A stretch of DNA of 64,000 nucleotides, from assembly GCF_008180445.1 (NCBI RefSeq), contig NZ_VTER01000007.1, forward strand, positions 461,054 to 525,053, given 5' to 3'. Each line of letters begins with the position of its first letter. Within the stretch, counting starts at the first letter, position 1. Source of the stretch: Bacillus_AB infantis_B (GTDB taxonomy: Bacteria > Bacillota > Bacilli > Bacillales > Cytobacillaceae). A model generated the notes under the pieces. That model ran no database searches. It was given only the letters and a program-made list of their open reading frames with translations, and had not been told where the DNA came from. This document shows, one piece after another, positions 1-8,600 of this stretch. A program made the position numbers and the translations under genes.

Positions 1-1853
1 ATGGCAGCCCTGCTGCAAAAGCCGGCCCGGAGAAACAGGAGGCTAATTACATCGCGTTTTTTAATGGGGAGATCAATGAAAAGCTGATTGAGTCGGCAGG
101 CGGGGAAGTAACGCGGGAATATGGACTGATCCATGCCGCGGCTGTTAAGCTGCCTGCCGCCTCGGCAGAAGTGCTGCGCCTCTCCGGTAAGCTTGCCGGC
201 CTCGTTATGGATCAGAAGGTACAGGCGGGCGGACAGGTGATTCCCTGGGCGCACGGGAATATAAATCGTACGGCCATGCAGCCGGCCGGCCTGACGGGCA
301 AAGGCGTAAAGATTGCCATTATCGATTCCGGTGCTGCTGAGCATGAGGATCTTTCCATCGCTGGGGGTGCCTGTGTACTGGATCTTGATTATAATCCACT
401 GGCCTGCAAGGATTCCTATAAGGATGAGAACGGGCATGGAACCCATGTGGCAGGCATCATCGGTGCCCTGGACAATGAGATCGGCATAGTCGGTGTTGCC
501 CCTGATGCACAATTATATGCGGTCAAGGCCCTGGACCGCAGAGGGGACGGTACATCATCCACGGTCATGGCCGGACTGGAATGGGCCATCAAAAACGATA
601 TGGATATCATTAATTTGAGCCTTACAACGCCATATGATGATGTAGGGATCAGGACCATGATCGATAAAGCTTATGAAAAAGGAATTCTGATCATAGCTGC
701 TGCCGGGAATTCGGGGAGGAGCGGTGATATGAATACGGTTGAATATCCAGGCAAGTTCCCGAGTGTCATTGCCGTAGCGGCGGTCAATAAAGCGAATGTA
801 AGGGTGCCATCCTCATCCAGCGGTGCGGAAATAGAGCTTGCCGCACCGGGCAGCTCTATTTACAGCACAACGCCTCAAGGGTATGGATATATGACCGGGA
901 CATCAATGGCATCCCCTTTCGCAGCCGGAATGGCAGCACTGTATATGCAAAAATATCCCGGCTACACGAATAAGCAGATCAGGAAGCTTCTGCAGACAAA
1001 TGCCAAGGACCTTGGCACTCAGGGCAAAGACCATCTTTACGGATACGGACTCGTTCAGGCAGACACAGCAAAGGTAGATCCGATACCAGTCTCTGCCAGG
1101 ACAGACAGCAGCGGGAAAATTTCACTGGATATGCAAAATGTCCTGAAGGAATTCAAGTCCTATAATGTATACCGTTTCGGCGGACTGATCGCAGAAGGGG
1201 CCGCAGAGCCGGTATTTGAGGACTATGGTGTAAAAGGGCAGGTCCCTTACATGATTGTGCCCCTGAACGGGAAGGAAGAGAAACTGGACAGAAGCACGCT
1301 TGTCTCTGCAGAGATTGCTTCGCCTTACTTCAAGGACATTACAAATTCACTTTGGTACAGCAGGCACTTAATTTACCTCAACAGGGAAGGTATATTGAAC
1401 GGCTATCAGGAAAAAATGATAGGTCCCGGAAAGCTTGTAACCAGGGCCGAAGCTGTTGCAATGATTGGAAGGGCGCTGGGCATTGAAGGCGCACAGAAGG
1501 CTACCAGATTTAAGGATGTTCCTTCTGCCAGTTTTGCTTCTGGCTATATTGAAGGAGCCGCAGCCAGCGGGATATTGACCGGGTTCAAAGACGGGACATT
1601 CAGGCCGAATGAGCCGGTGACACGCGCAGAAATGGCCATTTTGATAGCGAGAGGCTATAAACTGCCTGAGGCTTCAAATGTCTCATTTTCAGATGTGAGC
1701 CCAAGCATAGCCGGTTCAAAGGAAATCCTGAAAATTGCCGGAGCGCATATTTCAGAAGGATATCCTGATGGTACATTCAAGCCGGGAGAAAAGATGCTCC
1801 GCTCCTCCTATGCCGTATTCCTGGCAAGGGCGGAAAATAAGGCTTTGAGATAA
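1..1853 (+). CDS. SLH-anchored subtilisin-family (S8) serine protease, 5' end outside window
   Basis: Secreted endopeptidase held on the cell wall. The reading frame is open to the left edge (first full codon at base 3), so the true start lies upstream. The first ~60 visible residues resemble an inhibitor-I9 propeptide (YIAFFNGEI...). The S8 domain follows with the full catalytic set: Asp in AIIDSG (visible residue ~108), His in GHGTHVAG (~145), oxyanion Asn in AAAGNSG (~236) and Ser in GTSMASP (~301). A short linker leads to three SLH motifs in the last ~180 residues (YFKDITNSLW, RFKDVPSASF, SFSDVSPSIA, each ending in a TRAE-like turn). The GTG at 171 is internal to the propeptide and is not the start. 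The gene ends directly in a strong terminator. The family call is firm; the signal peptide cannot be seen. Confidence 0.93.
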   Translation, partial: GSPAAKAGPEKQEANYIAFFNGEINEKLIESAGGEVTREYGLIHAAAVKLPAASAEVLRLSGKLAGLVMDQKVQAGGQVIPWAHGNINRTAMQPAGLTGKGVKIAIIDSGAAEHEDLSIAGGACVLDLDYNPLACKDSYKDENGHGTHVAGIIGALDNEIGIVGVAPDAQLYAVKALDRRGDGTSSTVMAGLEWAIKNDMDIINLSLTTPYDDVGIRTMIDKAYEKGILIIAAAGNSGRSGDMNTVEYPGKFPSVIAVAAVNKANVRVPSSSSGAEIELAAPGSSIYSTTPQGYGYMTGTSMASPFAAGMAALYMQKYPGYTNKQIRKLLQTNAKDLGTQGKDHLYGYGLVQADTAKVDPIPVSARTDSSGKISLDMQNVLKEFKSYNVYRFGGLIAEGAAEPVFEDYGVKGQVPYMIVPLNGKEEKLDRSTLVSAEIASPYFKDITNSLWYSRHLIYLNREGILNGYQEKMIGPGKLVTRAEAVAMIGRALGIEGAQKATRFKDVPSASFASGYIEGAAASGILTGFKDGTFRPNEPVTRAEMAILIARGYKLPEASNVSFSDVSPSIAGSKEILKIAGAHISEGYPDGTFKPGEKMLRSSYAVFLARAENKALR

Positions 1854-1882
1854 AAAGACGGGCTTTATGCCCGTCTTTTTTT
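1852..1882 (+). terminator. Rho-independent terminator of the subtilisin gene
   Basis: A 12-bp inverted repeat (AAAAAGACGGGC / GCCCGTCTTTTT) with a 5-base loop overlaps the TAA stop codon and ends in a T-run. The A-run on the other side would let it work on the minus strand too, though no minus-strand gene is seen there. Confidence 0.9.
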
Positions 1883-2051
1883 ATGTTCAAATATGCCAAC
1901 TTACATTTATACCCTCCTTTCTCGTCAGATATTCCCATGAAATCCATTTGTAACATAATCGTAAAGTAATAGTCCGGAATTATCTGATAAAATAAGCCTA
2001 TAAAATTCATATTTCGCTATTATTTATGAAAAATTGCCCAGAGGTGAAAAA

Positions 2052-3059
2052 ATGAAACGGTTATTGTCAAAACTACTCATTGCAGTGATGGTTTTTGCTA
2101 TCCTGCCTGTATCATCAGCGTTTGCATCGTCACAGCAGGAACAGATCGCAGCTATAGCAAAAGACAATCTTGGTGTTCCATATAAATATGGCGGCACTGC
2201 TCCAAGCGGTTTTGACTGTTCAGGATTCCTCTTCTATGTTTTCGGAAAAGTGGGCATTACTCTCCCGCGTGTATCGGCTGATCAGTATAATGCCGGCACT
2301 CCGGTTTCCAAGTCTGATCTGGCAGTAGGGGATCTGGTCTTTTTTGAAAAAACATATGATAAAGCAGGAATCACCCATTCAGGCATTTACATAGGCGACA
2401 ATCAGTTCATCAGTGCAACAACGAGCAGCGGCATCAAGATTGATTCTTTAAGCAGTACCTATTGGGGACCCAAATTCGCAGGTGCGAAAAGGGTTGTTGC
2501 AGCAGCAACTGCATCTGCATCACAGCAGTATACAGATCTTAGTGCCGATCATCCTGCATATGCAGCAGTCAATGCGCTCAGCAGCCAGAACATCATTAAA
2601 GGCTTTGAGAATTCAACCTTCCTTCCGGAGAACCCGGTAACAAGAGGACAGGCTGCAGCCATCATCAACAGGGTGCTGAAAAAGGATGCGTCCAACTTGA
2701 ATGGTTTTAAAGATGTATCGCCAAACTATCAATTTGCCAACGATATTGCAGCCATAAGAGAATCCGGAATCATCACCGGCTTTGCCGACGGCACATTCCG
2801 TCCAAACAGCAATATGACACGTGCAGAGATGGCCGTCATCATTCAGCGGGCCTTCAATCTCAAAAATAAAGGTGTCACAGCCGCAAGCACCGTCTATTCA
2901 GATGTTAGTCCTGGCTACTGGGCATTCAATGCCATCATGGTCATGCACCAGATAGATACGACTTCCATCTTTGGCGGCAGCCAATACCGTTCGTCGAGCA
3001 ACGCAACAAGAGCCGTCTTTTCAGCGGCAATCTACAACTCTATGAATAATTCCAGATAA
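2052..3059 (+). CDS. NlpC/P60 peptidoglycan endopeptidase with SLH domains
   Basis: Likely a secreted cysteine peptidase that cleaves peptidoglycan stem peptides (gamma-D-Glu/diamino acid type is usual for the family). The start is ATG 2052, preceded by GAGGTGA; an in-frame TTG at 2034 has no ribosome site. The 335-residue protein has a signal peptide (MKRLLSKLLIAVMVF..., cleavage near AFA-SS), an NlpC/P60 domain at ~30-155 with catalytic Cys56 in FDCSGF and His109 in THSGIYIG, then three SLH repeats from ~165 to the end, the third degenerate. It is a single-gene unit between two terminators. Neighbours are also SLH wall enzymes, consistent with a wall-remodelling set. Confidence 0.93.
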   Translation: MKRLLSKLLIAVMVFAILPVSSAFASSQQEQIAAIAKDNLGVPYKYGGTAPSGFDCSGFLFYVFGKVGITLPRVSADQYNAGTPVSKSDLAVGDLVFFEKTYDKAGITHSGIYIGDNQFISATTSSGIKIDSLSSTYWGPKFAGAKRVVAAATASASQQYTDLSADHPAYAAVNALSSQNIIKGFENSTFLPENPVTRGQAAAIINRVLKKDASNLNGFKDVSPNYQFANDIAAIRESGIITGFADGTFRPNSNMTRAEMAVIIQRAFNLKNKGVTAASTVYSDVSPGYWAFNAIMVMHQIDTTSIFGGSQYRSSSNATRAVFSAAIYNSMNNSR

Positions 3060-3066
3060 TTCATGC

Positions 3067-3104
3067 AAACCAGGAGGATAGTCCCAGGCTCCTGGTTTTT
3101 TTCT
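3067..3104 (+). terminator. Terminator of the NlpC/P60 gene
   Basis: Ten-base stem AAACCAGGAG / CTCCTGGTTT (3067-3076 and 3089-3098) followed by a T-run. Confidence 0.88.
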
Positions 3105-3138
3105 TGCTTTTTTTCCGGAAACTTGAATTTCATGTTCA

Positions 3139-3164
3139 TTTTGCCATGGTAGTTTTGGTAGAAT
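3139..3164 (+). promoter_or_regulatory. Extended -10 promoter with a 13-mer shared with the S-layer gene
   Basis: TGGTAGAAT (3156-3164) is an extended -10 about 35 bases before the ATG. Just upstream is TTTTGCCATGGTA (3139-3151). The same 13 bases occur at 28261-28273 ahead of the S-layer gene, whose promoter also carries TTTTTGGTAGAATA. The match is seen directly; a shared regulator is inference. Confidence 0.5.
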
Positions 3165-3199
3165 AAGAGGGAATCTTGTAAAATCTTAGGGGGAGAAAA

Positions 3200-5170
3200 A
3201 TGAAGAACATATTCAGCATGCTTTTCGCTCTTATGCTGGCAGTCAGCCTGTTTTCCTTTACCGGGCAGTCAGCATTTGCCAACGATGACATCTCAGGGAT
3301 TACTTTGGAGACCGAAATGCGTGCAATGGTAAGTGAAGGCATTATCAACGGATTTGGAGACGGAGTATATAAACCGGGCGAGATGGTGACAAGGGGGCAG
3401 TTTGCTGCGTTTGTAGCACGTGCCTTGAAGCTTCCTGTAGGACCTGTGTCGTTTGCGGATGTGCCTCTATCCTCAAGTCTGGCGCCGGGAATCAACAGCG
3501 CAGGTGCTGCAGGAATTGTGACAGGATATGCCAATGGAAAATTCGGGCCGAATGATCCGGTCACGAGAGAGCAAATGGCGGTCATGATTGACAGGTCGCT
3601 TATCTACTTGAATGTGGACAGAACTGAGGCTCCTTTAAGTTTTACAGATGCCGGCCAGATCAATAAAAGCTTCAGGCAGGCAGTAGCGAGGAACGTATAT
3701 GACCAGATTATAAAGGGCGTGCCGAATGGTGATGGAAGCTTCCGCTTTCTTCCGCAAAAGTCAGCTACCCGCGCAGAGGCAGCAGCCTTTATATATAGGA
3801 TGATCAAGACAGCTGAGTCCTTTGTAGGCGAAGGCCCTGGCGGAGAAGAGCCGGATTCAGGCGCATTCCGGGTGTCGACAATCGATTCGGGCGGAAACCT
3901 TCAGCCGGGAAACCGTTCTTATTCAACCTTTGATGCGGCCAATAAGGCTGTATCAAGCTCAAGCCAGGTGGTGACGCTGAATGAACAGATCGTCAAAATG
4001 TCAGCGGGACTTGTCATTTCCAGGCCGCCGGTGGGCAGCGCTTTAACCAATATATACAGCGATTCAAGCTTTAAGAATAATATTACCTATGTCCCTGCCC
4101 AGCAGGAAATGAAGTATGTAGATTCTAATGAAAACTATGTAAAAGTGATCATTGCGGGGATGACTGCATATGTAAAGCACACCGAAGCTTATCTTATTCC
4201 CAATCAGCAGGTAGCCGGCAGAAACTATTATTCTGTCAATGTGAATGGTGAGCTGGTTCATTCCATCTACACGCCTTCAACCAATACCTATGCTTCATAT
4301 TCCATGGGCAAGGCTCCTTCATTCCTTACAGCCGGGAACAAGTACTACAGCTGGGATGGAGGTACATTTACAAATACAACCGGACAAACGATCGGGACAG
4401 CTTATCAGTACTTTAACTATCTCCCTGCGAGAACAACAACCAATTATACGGCTGATGAGCTGAATCGTTATATCGATATGAAGCTCGGTGAATTGGAGAC
4501 TTTATACAGAAGCAATCCTGCAGCCTTTGTACGCTATAAGGATGCAGCATCCCTCAGCAAAATCAAAGGGCTTGGCGCTGCCATCAAAGCAGCCGAAGCA
4601 AAGCATAGGATCAACGGCCTGCTGATCCTTTCGATGGCTATGCACGAAAGTGATTACGGCATGAGCAGACTTTCACAGGAAAGAAACAATCTGTTTGGGT
4701 TAAAAGCATATGACAGCAACCTGAATGAGGCAGAGAAATTTGCTGCACCGGCAGAGGCAATCGATGCCCTGGCAACAAGATATCTGAACAAGAACTACAT
4801 TAACCCGCTCGGCGCTTACGCTAACGGCGGTGCCACAGGAAACAAATCCCGAGGCTTTAATGTGAAATATGCATCAGATCCATTCTGGGGCCAGAAGATC
4901 GCCGGGCATATGTACAGGGTGGACAGTTATTTAGGAAAGAAAGATTTTGGATTCTATCAGATCAGCGAAACAACAACTTCGGGCTTGAATGTGCGCAGCA
5001 CACCTGAGGTTTCAGCATTGAACCTGCAATATACGTACAAAAACGCAGGCATGCCGATTGTAGTCGAGCGCACGAGCAATGGATGGAGCAGAATCATTTC
5101 CGATCACAATACAATTGCAGAAGCCTATGTATCGGCTCAGTACATTAAACTGATGCCAATTGCGAAATAA
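3200..5170 (+). CDS. SLH-anchored N-acetylglucosaminidase (GH73-type autolysin) with SH3 domain
   Basis: Probable peptidoglycan hydrolase cutting the glycan strand. Start ATG 3200 follows GGGGGAGA. Of 656 residues: signal peptide (1-28, cleavage after AFA), three N-terminal SLH motifs (~30-210), a linker region of ~200 residues without a recognised domain, a glucosaminidase domain (~425-590) with the presumed catalytic Glu483 in AMHESDYG followed by NNLFGLKAYD, and a C-terminal bacterial SH3 module (GLNVRSTPE...). The order SLH-linker-glucosaminidase-SH3 resembles LytD/LytG-type autolysins with an added anchor. It sits alone between terminators, with its own extended -10 promoter. Confidence 0.92.
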   Translation: MKNIFSMLFALMLAVSLFSFTGQSAFANDDISGITLETEMRAMVSEGIINGFGDGVYKPGEMVTRGQFAAFVARALKLPVGPVSFADVPLSSSLAPGINSAGAAGIVTGYANGKFGPNDPVTREQMAVMIDRSLIYLNVDRTEAPLSFTDAGQINKSFRQAVARNVYDQIIKGVPNGDGSFRFLPQKSATRAEAAAFIYRMIKTAESFVGEGPGGEEPDSGAFRVSTIDSGGNLQPGNRSYSTFDAANKAVSSSSQVVTLNEQIVKMSAGLVISRPPVGSALTNIYSDSSFKNNITYVPAQQEMKYVDSNENYVKVIIAGMTAYVKHTEAYLIPNQQVAGRNYYSVNVNGELVHSIYTPSTNTYASYSMGKAPSFLTAGNKYYSWDGGTFTNTTGQTIGTAYQYFNYLPARTTTNYTADELNRYIDMKLGELETLYRSNPAAFVRYKDAASLSKIKGLGAAIKAAEAKHRINGLLILSMAMHESDYGMSRLSQERNNLFGLKAYDSNLNEAEKFAAPAEAIDALATRYLNKNYINPLGAYANGGATGNKSRGFNVKYASDPFWGQKIAGHMYRVDSYLGKKDFGFYQISETTTSGLNVRSTPEVSALNLQYTYKNAGMPIVVERTSNGWSRIISDHNTIAEAYVSAQYIKLMPIAK

Positions 5171-5249
5171 TTTTTAGAAGAATCACAGCATCATTGAATA
5201 AAAGAAAGAAGTATGGGGATACTTACTATTAATCCCCCTGTAAGGTTTG

Positions 5250-5290
5250 CCGGCTGCAGCTGATTCGAAATCGCTGCAGCCGGTTTTTTT
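5250..5290 (+). terminator. Terminator after the glucosaminidase gene
   Basis: Perfect 11-bp stem CCGGCTGCAGC / GCTGCAGCCGG with a 12-base loop and seven T's. Confidence 0.9.
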
Positions 5291-5382
5291 ATGGGAAAAT
5301 GAGAAAATGCCGGAAGCGGGGAACACGTTGGCCTTACTCGGAGGAATCCCAGCCCCGGCTAAGATTCTTTTTCCCGGAAAAT

Positions 5383-5434
5383 AGCGGCTGTAAACCGGCT
5401 GGAAGTGGCAAGCTGGTTTACAGCACCGCTTTTT
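5383..5434 (+). terminator. Second, orphan terminator-like hairpin
   Basis: AGCG plus GCTGTAAACCGGCT pairs with AGCTGGTTTACAGC plus CGCT (two bases bulged), followed by five T's. It lies ~90 bases after the previous terminator with no gene between. It may end a short transcript or act as leader structure for the giant SLH gene that starts at 5619. Otherwise the 5171-5618 gap holds no gene that can be supported. Confidence 0.5.
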
Positions 5435-5618
5435 GCCGTTCCAAAAGGGCGGACAAAATCTATTAGCCAACTCTTTTGAAATATAGTTAATTCGAACTAA
5501 AATATACTAAACCCAGAATGAAATCTGCCGATAATTCAATTAGTAGCTGTGTTTATTTTAGGTTTTAATGAATAAGGCTATTATATTTTTGCCATTTTAT
5601 TATGTTGGAGGAAAACAT

Positions 5619-8600
5619 ATGCGGTATAAGCATAGCCCGAATTGGAGATTTTTTTTATCAGCAGCTGCAGGTGTAATGGCGGCAGGCTCAGTTTCGCCTC
5701 TGATTCCTTATGCACAAGGAATCAGTTTTTCAGATGTGACAAATAAAGATTATTATTTTCAAGCTGTTTCCAGCCTTTCGGAAAGAGGGATTATCAAAGG
5801 CTATGGGAATGGCATTTTTAAACCGGAAGAAAGTGTCACCCGGGCCCAGGCGGCCAAAATGCTTGCTCTTGCTTTGAATCTAAGAACAGACCATGTGAAG
5901 GACCCGGGGTTTAAAGATGTTTCGAAAAACAACTGGGCATACAGATATATTGCTGCTTTAGCAGAACGGGGCATCATAAAGGGGTATGGAGACCAGTACA
6001 AGCCGAATGAACCCATTACACGTGCACAAATGGCAAAAATAATAGCTCTGGGCTATAAATTCAAAGAAAGTCCTCTGAAGGATAAGCGATTTCAGGATGT
6101 AAATCCCACCGACTGGTATGCAGGATACTTGCAGCCATTAATAGAAAAAGGCATTACAAATGGAACAACAGCAAAGACTTATTCACCTAATGAGACAGTG
6201 AGCCGCGGGCAGATGGCCGCATTCATTTACCGGAGTGAGCTTGCTGCAAAGCCTTTACAAATTACAGCAGCGGTTTCGGGCATTACTGATCATAATGTAG
6301 TGACGGATAAAGGTACCTTTTCTTTAAGTGCAAATTTAAAGACGTGGTTTAATGTGGAGAACGCAGGAGCCCTTAAAGGAGCAAATATCACATTCAGCCC
6401 TAACGGAGACAGCATTGACAAGTTTTTGTCAGTCGAATTGACAGCGGGCGGACAAGCCGGCTCAAATTCTGAAACATATAATCATATAACTCTGAATGGG
6501 AAAAATGCTCTGATTAACACCGACTTAATCGTAAATAGTGACTTTACCATTCTGAAAGATATGAAAATAAATGGAAATCTCGAAACCAGAAGTGCAGTCC
6601 AGCATTCTTTTTACACAGAAAACATAAGTGTTTCCGGCAAAACCATCGTTTCGGATGGAGCTGCTACGACTCTTGCGAATTCAGATAAATTTTATAACTC
6701 CCTTTCTTATAAAATAGCCCAAAACCGCTATGAGGCTGTTGCTGCAAGTGATTTGAAGGCGGCTTCCCGAGTTGTTTTCCGTAATTCGAGCTTAGGCGAA
6801 TTGGAAATTTCAAAAGGCGGTGCCATCGTTGAAGCCACAGGGGAAACAAAAGCAGATTCTGTGCTGATCCGCAGCAAAACAAGATTCACTGCAGAATCCC
6901 AAACGATTATTCCGAAGATCACGATCGAAGCCGGTGTGGAAAGTGTTGAAATTAATTCAAATGTAGAAGAAGTACGTATCATTGGCAATGGAGACATTAC
7001 GATAAGCGGAAATGCCAGCTTCGGTCAAATGGCTGCCTCTTCAGCTTCTATTGTGAGGGTTGAATCCACAGGCCAAGTTGGACTTTTGAAGACTGTCGAT
7101 AAGGATTCCAGATTCATTCTTGGCAGATATACAAGGATTGCTGATATGCAGCTTCCTGCTGGAGTGGAGCCAGCCGAGGCCATATCAAACTATGAAAGTG
7201 TTAAAAACAATATACAAAAAATCGGTGGCAAGGACAATCCGGATTATGTACCAGGCGGCGCAACTGTCATCCCAAACAGGGCGCCTGCAGTAGCGGCTGA
7301 AGTGTCTGATCAAAACTTGACAGCAGGCAGTGCCCCTTTCTCAATTGAATTGGGCTCCGTATTTACCGATCCTGATGGTGATGCCCTTCAATTAACTGCG
7401 GTTTCCTCAGCTGCAGATGTAGCAGATGCTTCCCTCCAGGGTGCAACGCTACTGATAACAGCTGTTACTGCCGGAGCATCCACTATTACAGTAACCGCTG
7501 ATGACGGCAGGGGCGGAATTGTCTATGAGAGTTTCATTGTGAATGTTGAGCAGCCAAACAGTATTCCCGTGGTAGCTAATGAAATAGCGGACCAGACGGC
7601 TGTGGCTGGAACAGCACCGATCACAGTAGATCTAAGCAATGTATTTATGGATGCCGATCATGATTCATTGACTATTACAGCGGAATCTTCAAATTCAGGG
7701 GTAGCGGCTGCAAGTGCGGATGGAACCACTTTAACGCTGACGCCATCTGCCCCGGGAACAGCGGCGATTACCGTAAAAGCGGATGACGGACGCGGGGGAA
7801 CGGTGGAAGAAAGCTTTACGATAACAGTAGAGCAGCCGAACCGCGCGCCAGTAGTTGCCAAAGAAATGATTGACCAGAAGGTGATGGCAGGGGGACCTCC
7901 GATGATACTGGATTTGAGCCAGGTATTTGGTGATGCCGACGGGGACGCCCTCACGATGACAGCAGCCTCATCAGACAGCACAATAGCATCAGCGGAGGTT
8001 ACCGGAAATGACCTAAAGGTAACAGTATTAAGCGCTGGAACAGCCACCATCACGGTAAAAGCGGATGACGGACGCGGGGGAACGGTGGAAGAAAGTTTTA
8101 CAATTACAGCAGAGCGCCCGAATCATGCGCCTATATTGAAAAATGAAATAGTCAATCAGACGGCTGTAGCAGGTGATGAACCGTCTTTAATAGATTTGAC
8201 CAATGTATTTGAAGATATTGACGGAGACACACTTACTATCACTGCCGGCACTACCGATGCCGCCATAGCAACAGCGGAAATAATCGGAACAAGCCTGAAG
8301 TTAACACCGTTAAACGCAGGAAGAGCGACGATCATTATTACAGCCGCTGATGGCCGCGGCGGAAGTCAAGAGGAAAGCTTTTATATAACAGTAGAGCAGC
8401 CGAACCGTGCTCCAGTAGTGGCCAAAGAAATGATTGACCAGAAGGTGATGGCAGGAGGACCTCCGATGATACTGGATTTGAGCCAGGTATTTGGGGATGC
8501 CGACGGGGACGCNCTCACGATGACAGCAGCCTCATCAGACAGCACAATAGCATCAGCGGAGGTTGCCGGAAATGACCTGAAGGTAACAGTGTTAAGCGCT

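Noticed and set aside
171..1853. Subtilisin gene starting at GTG 171
   Set aside because: The frame is open back to base 3 and encodes propeptide residues, so the gene begins outside the window.
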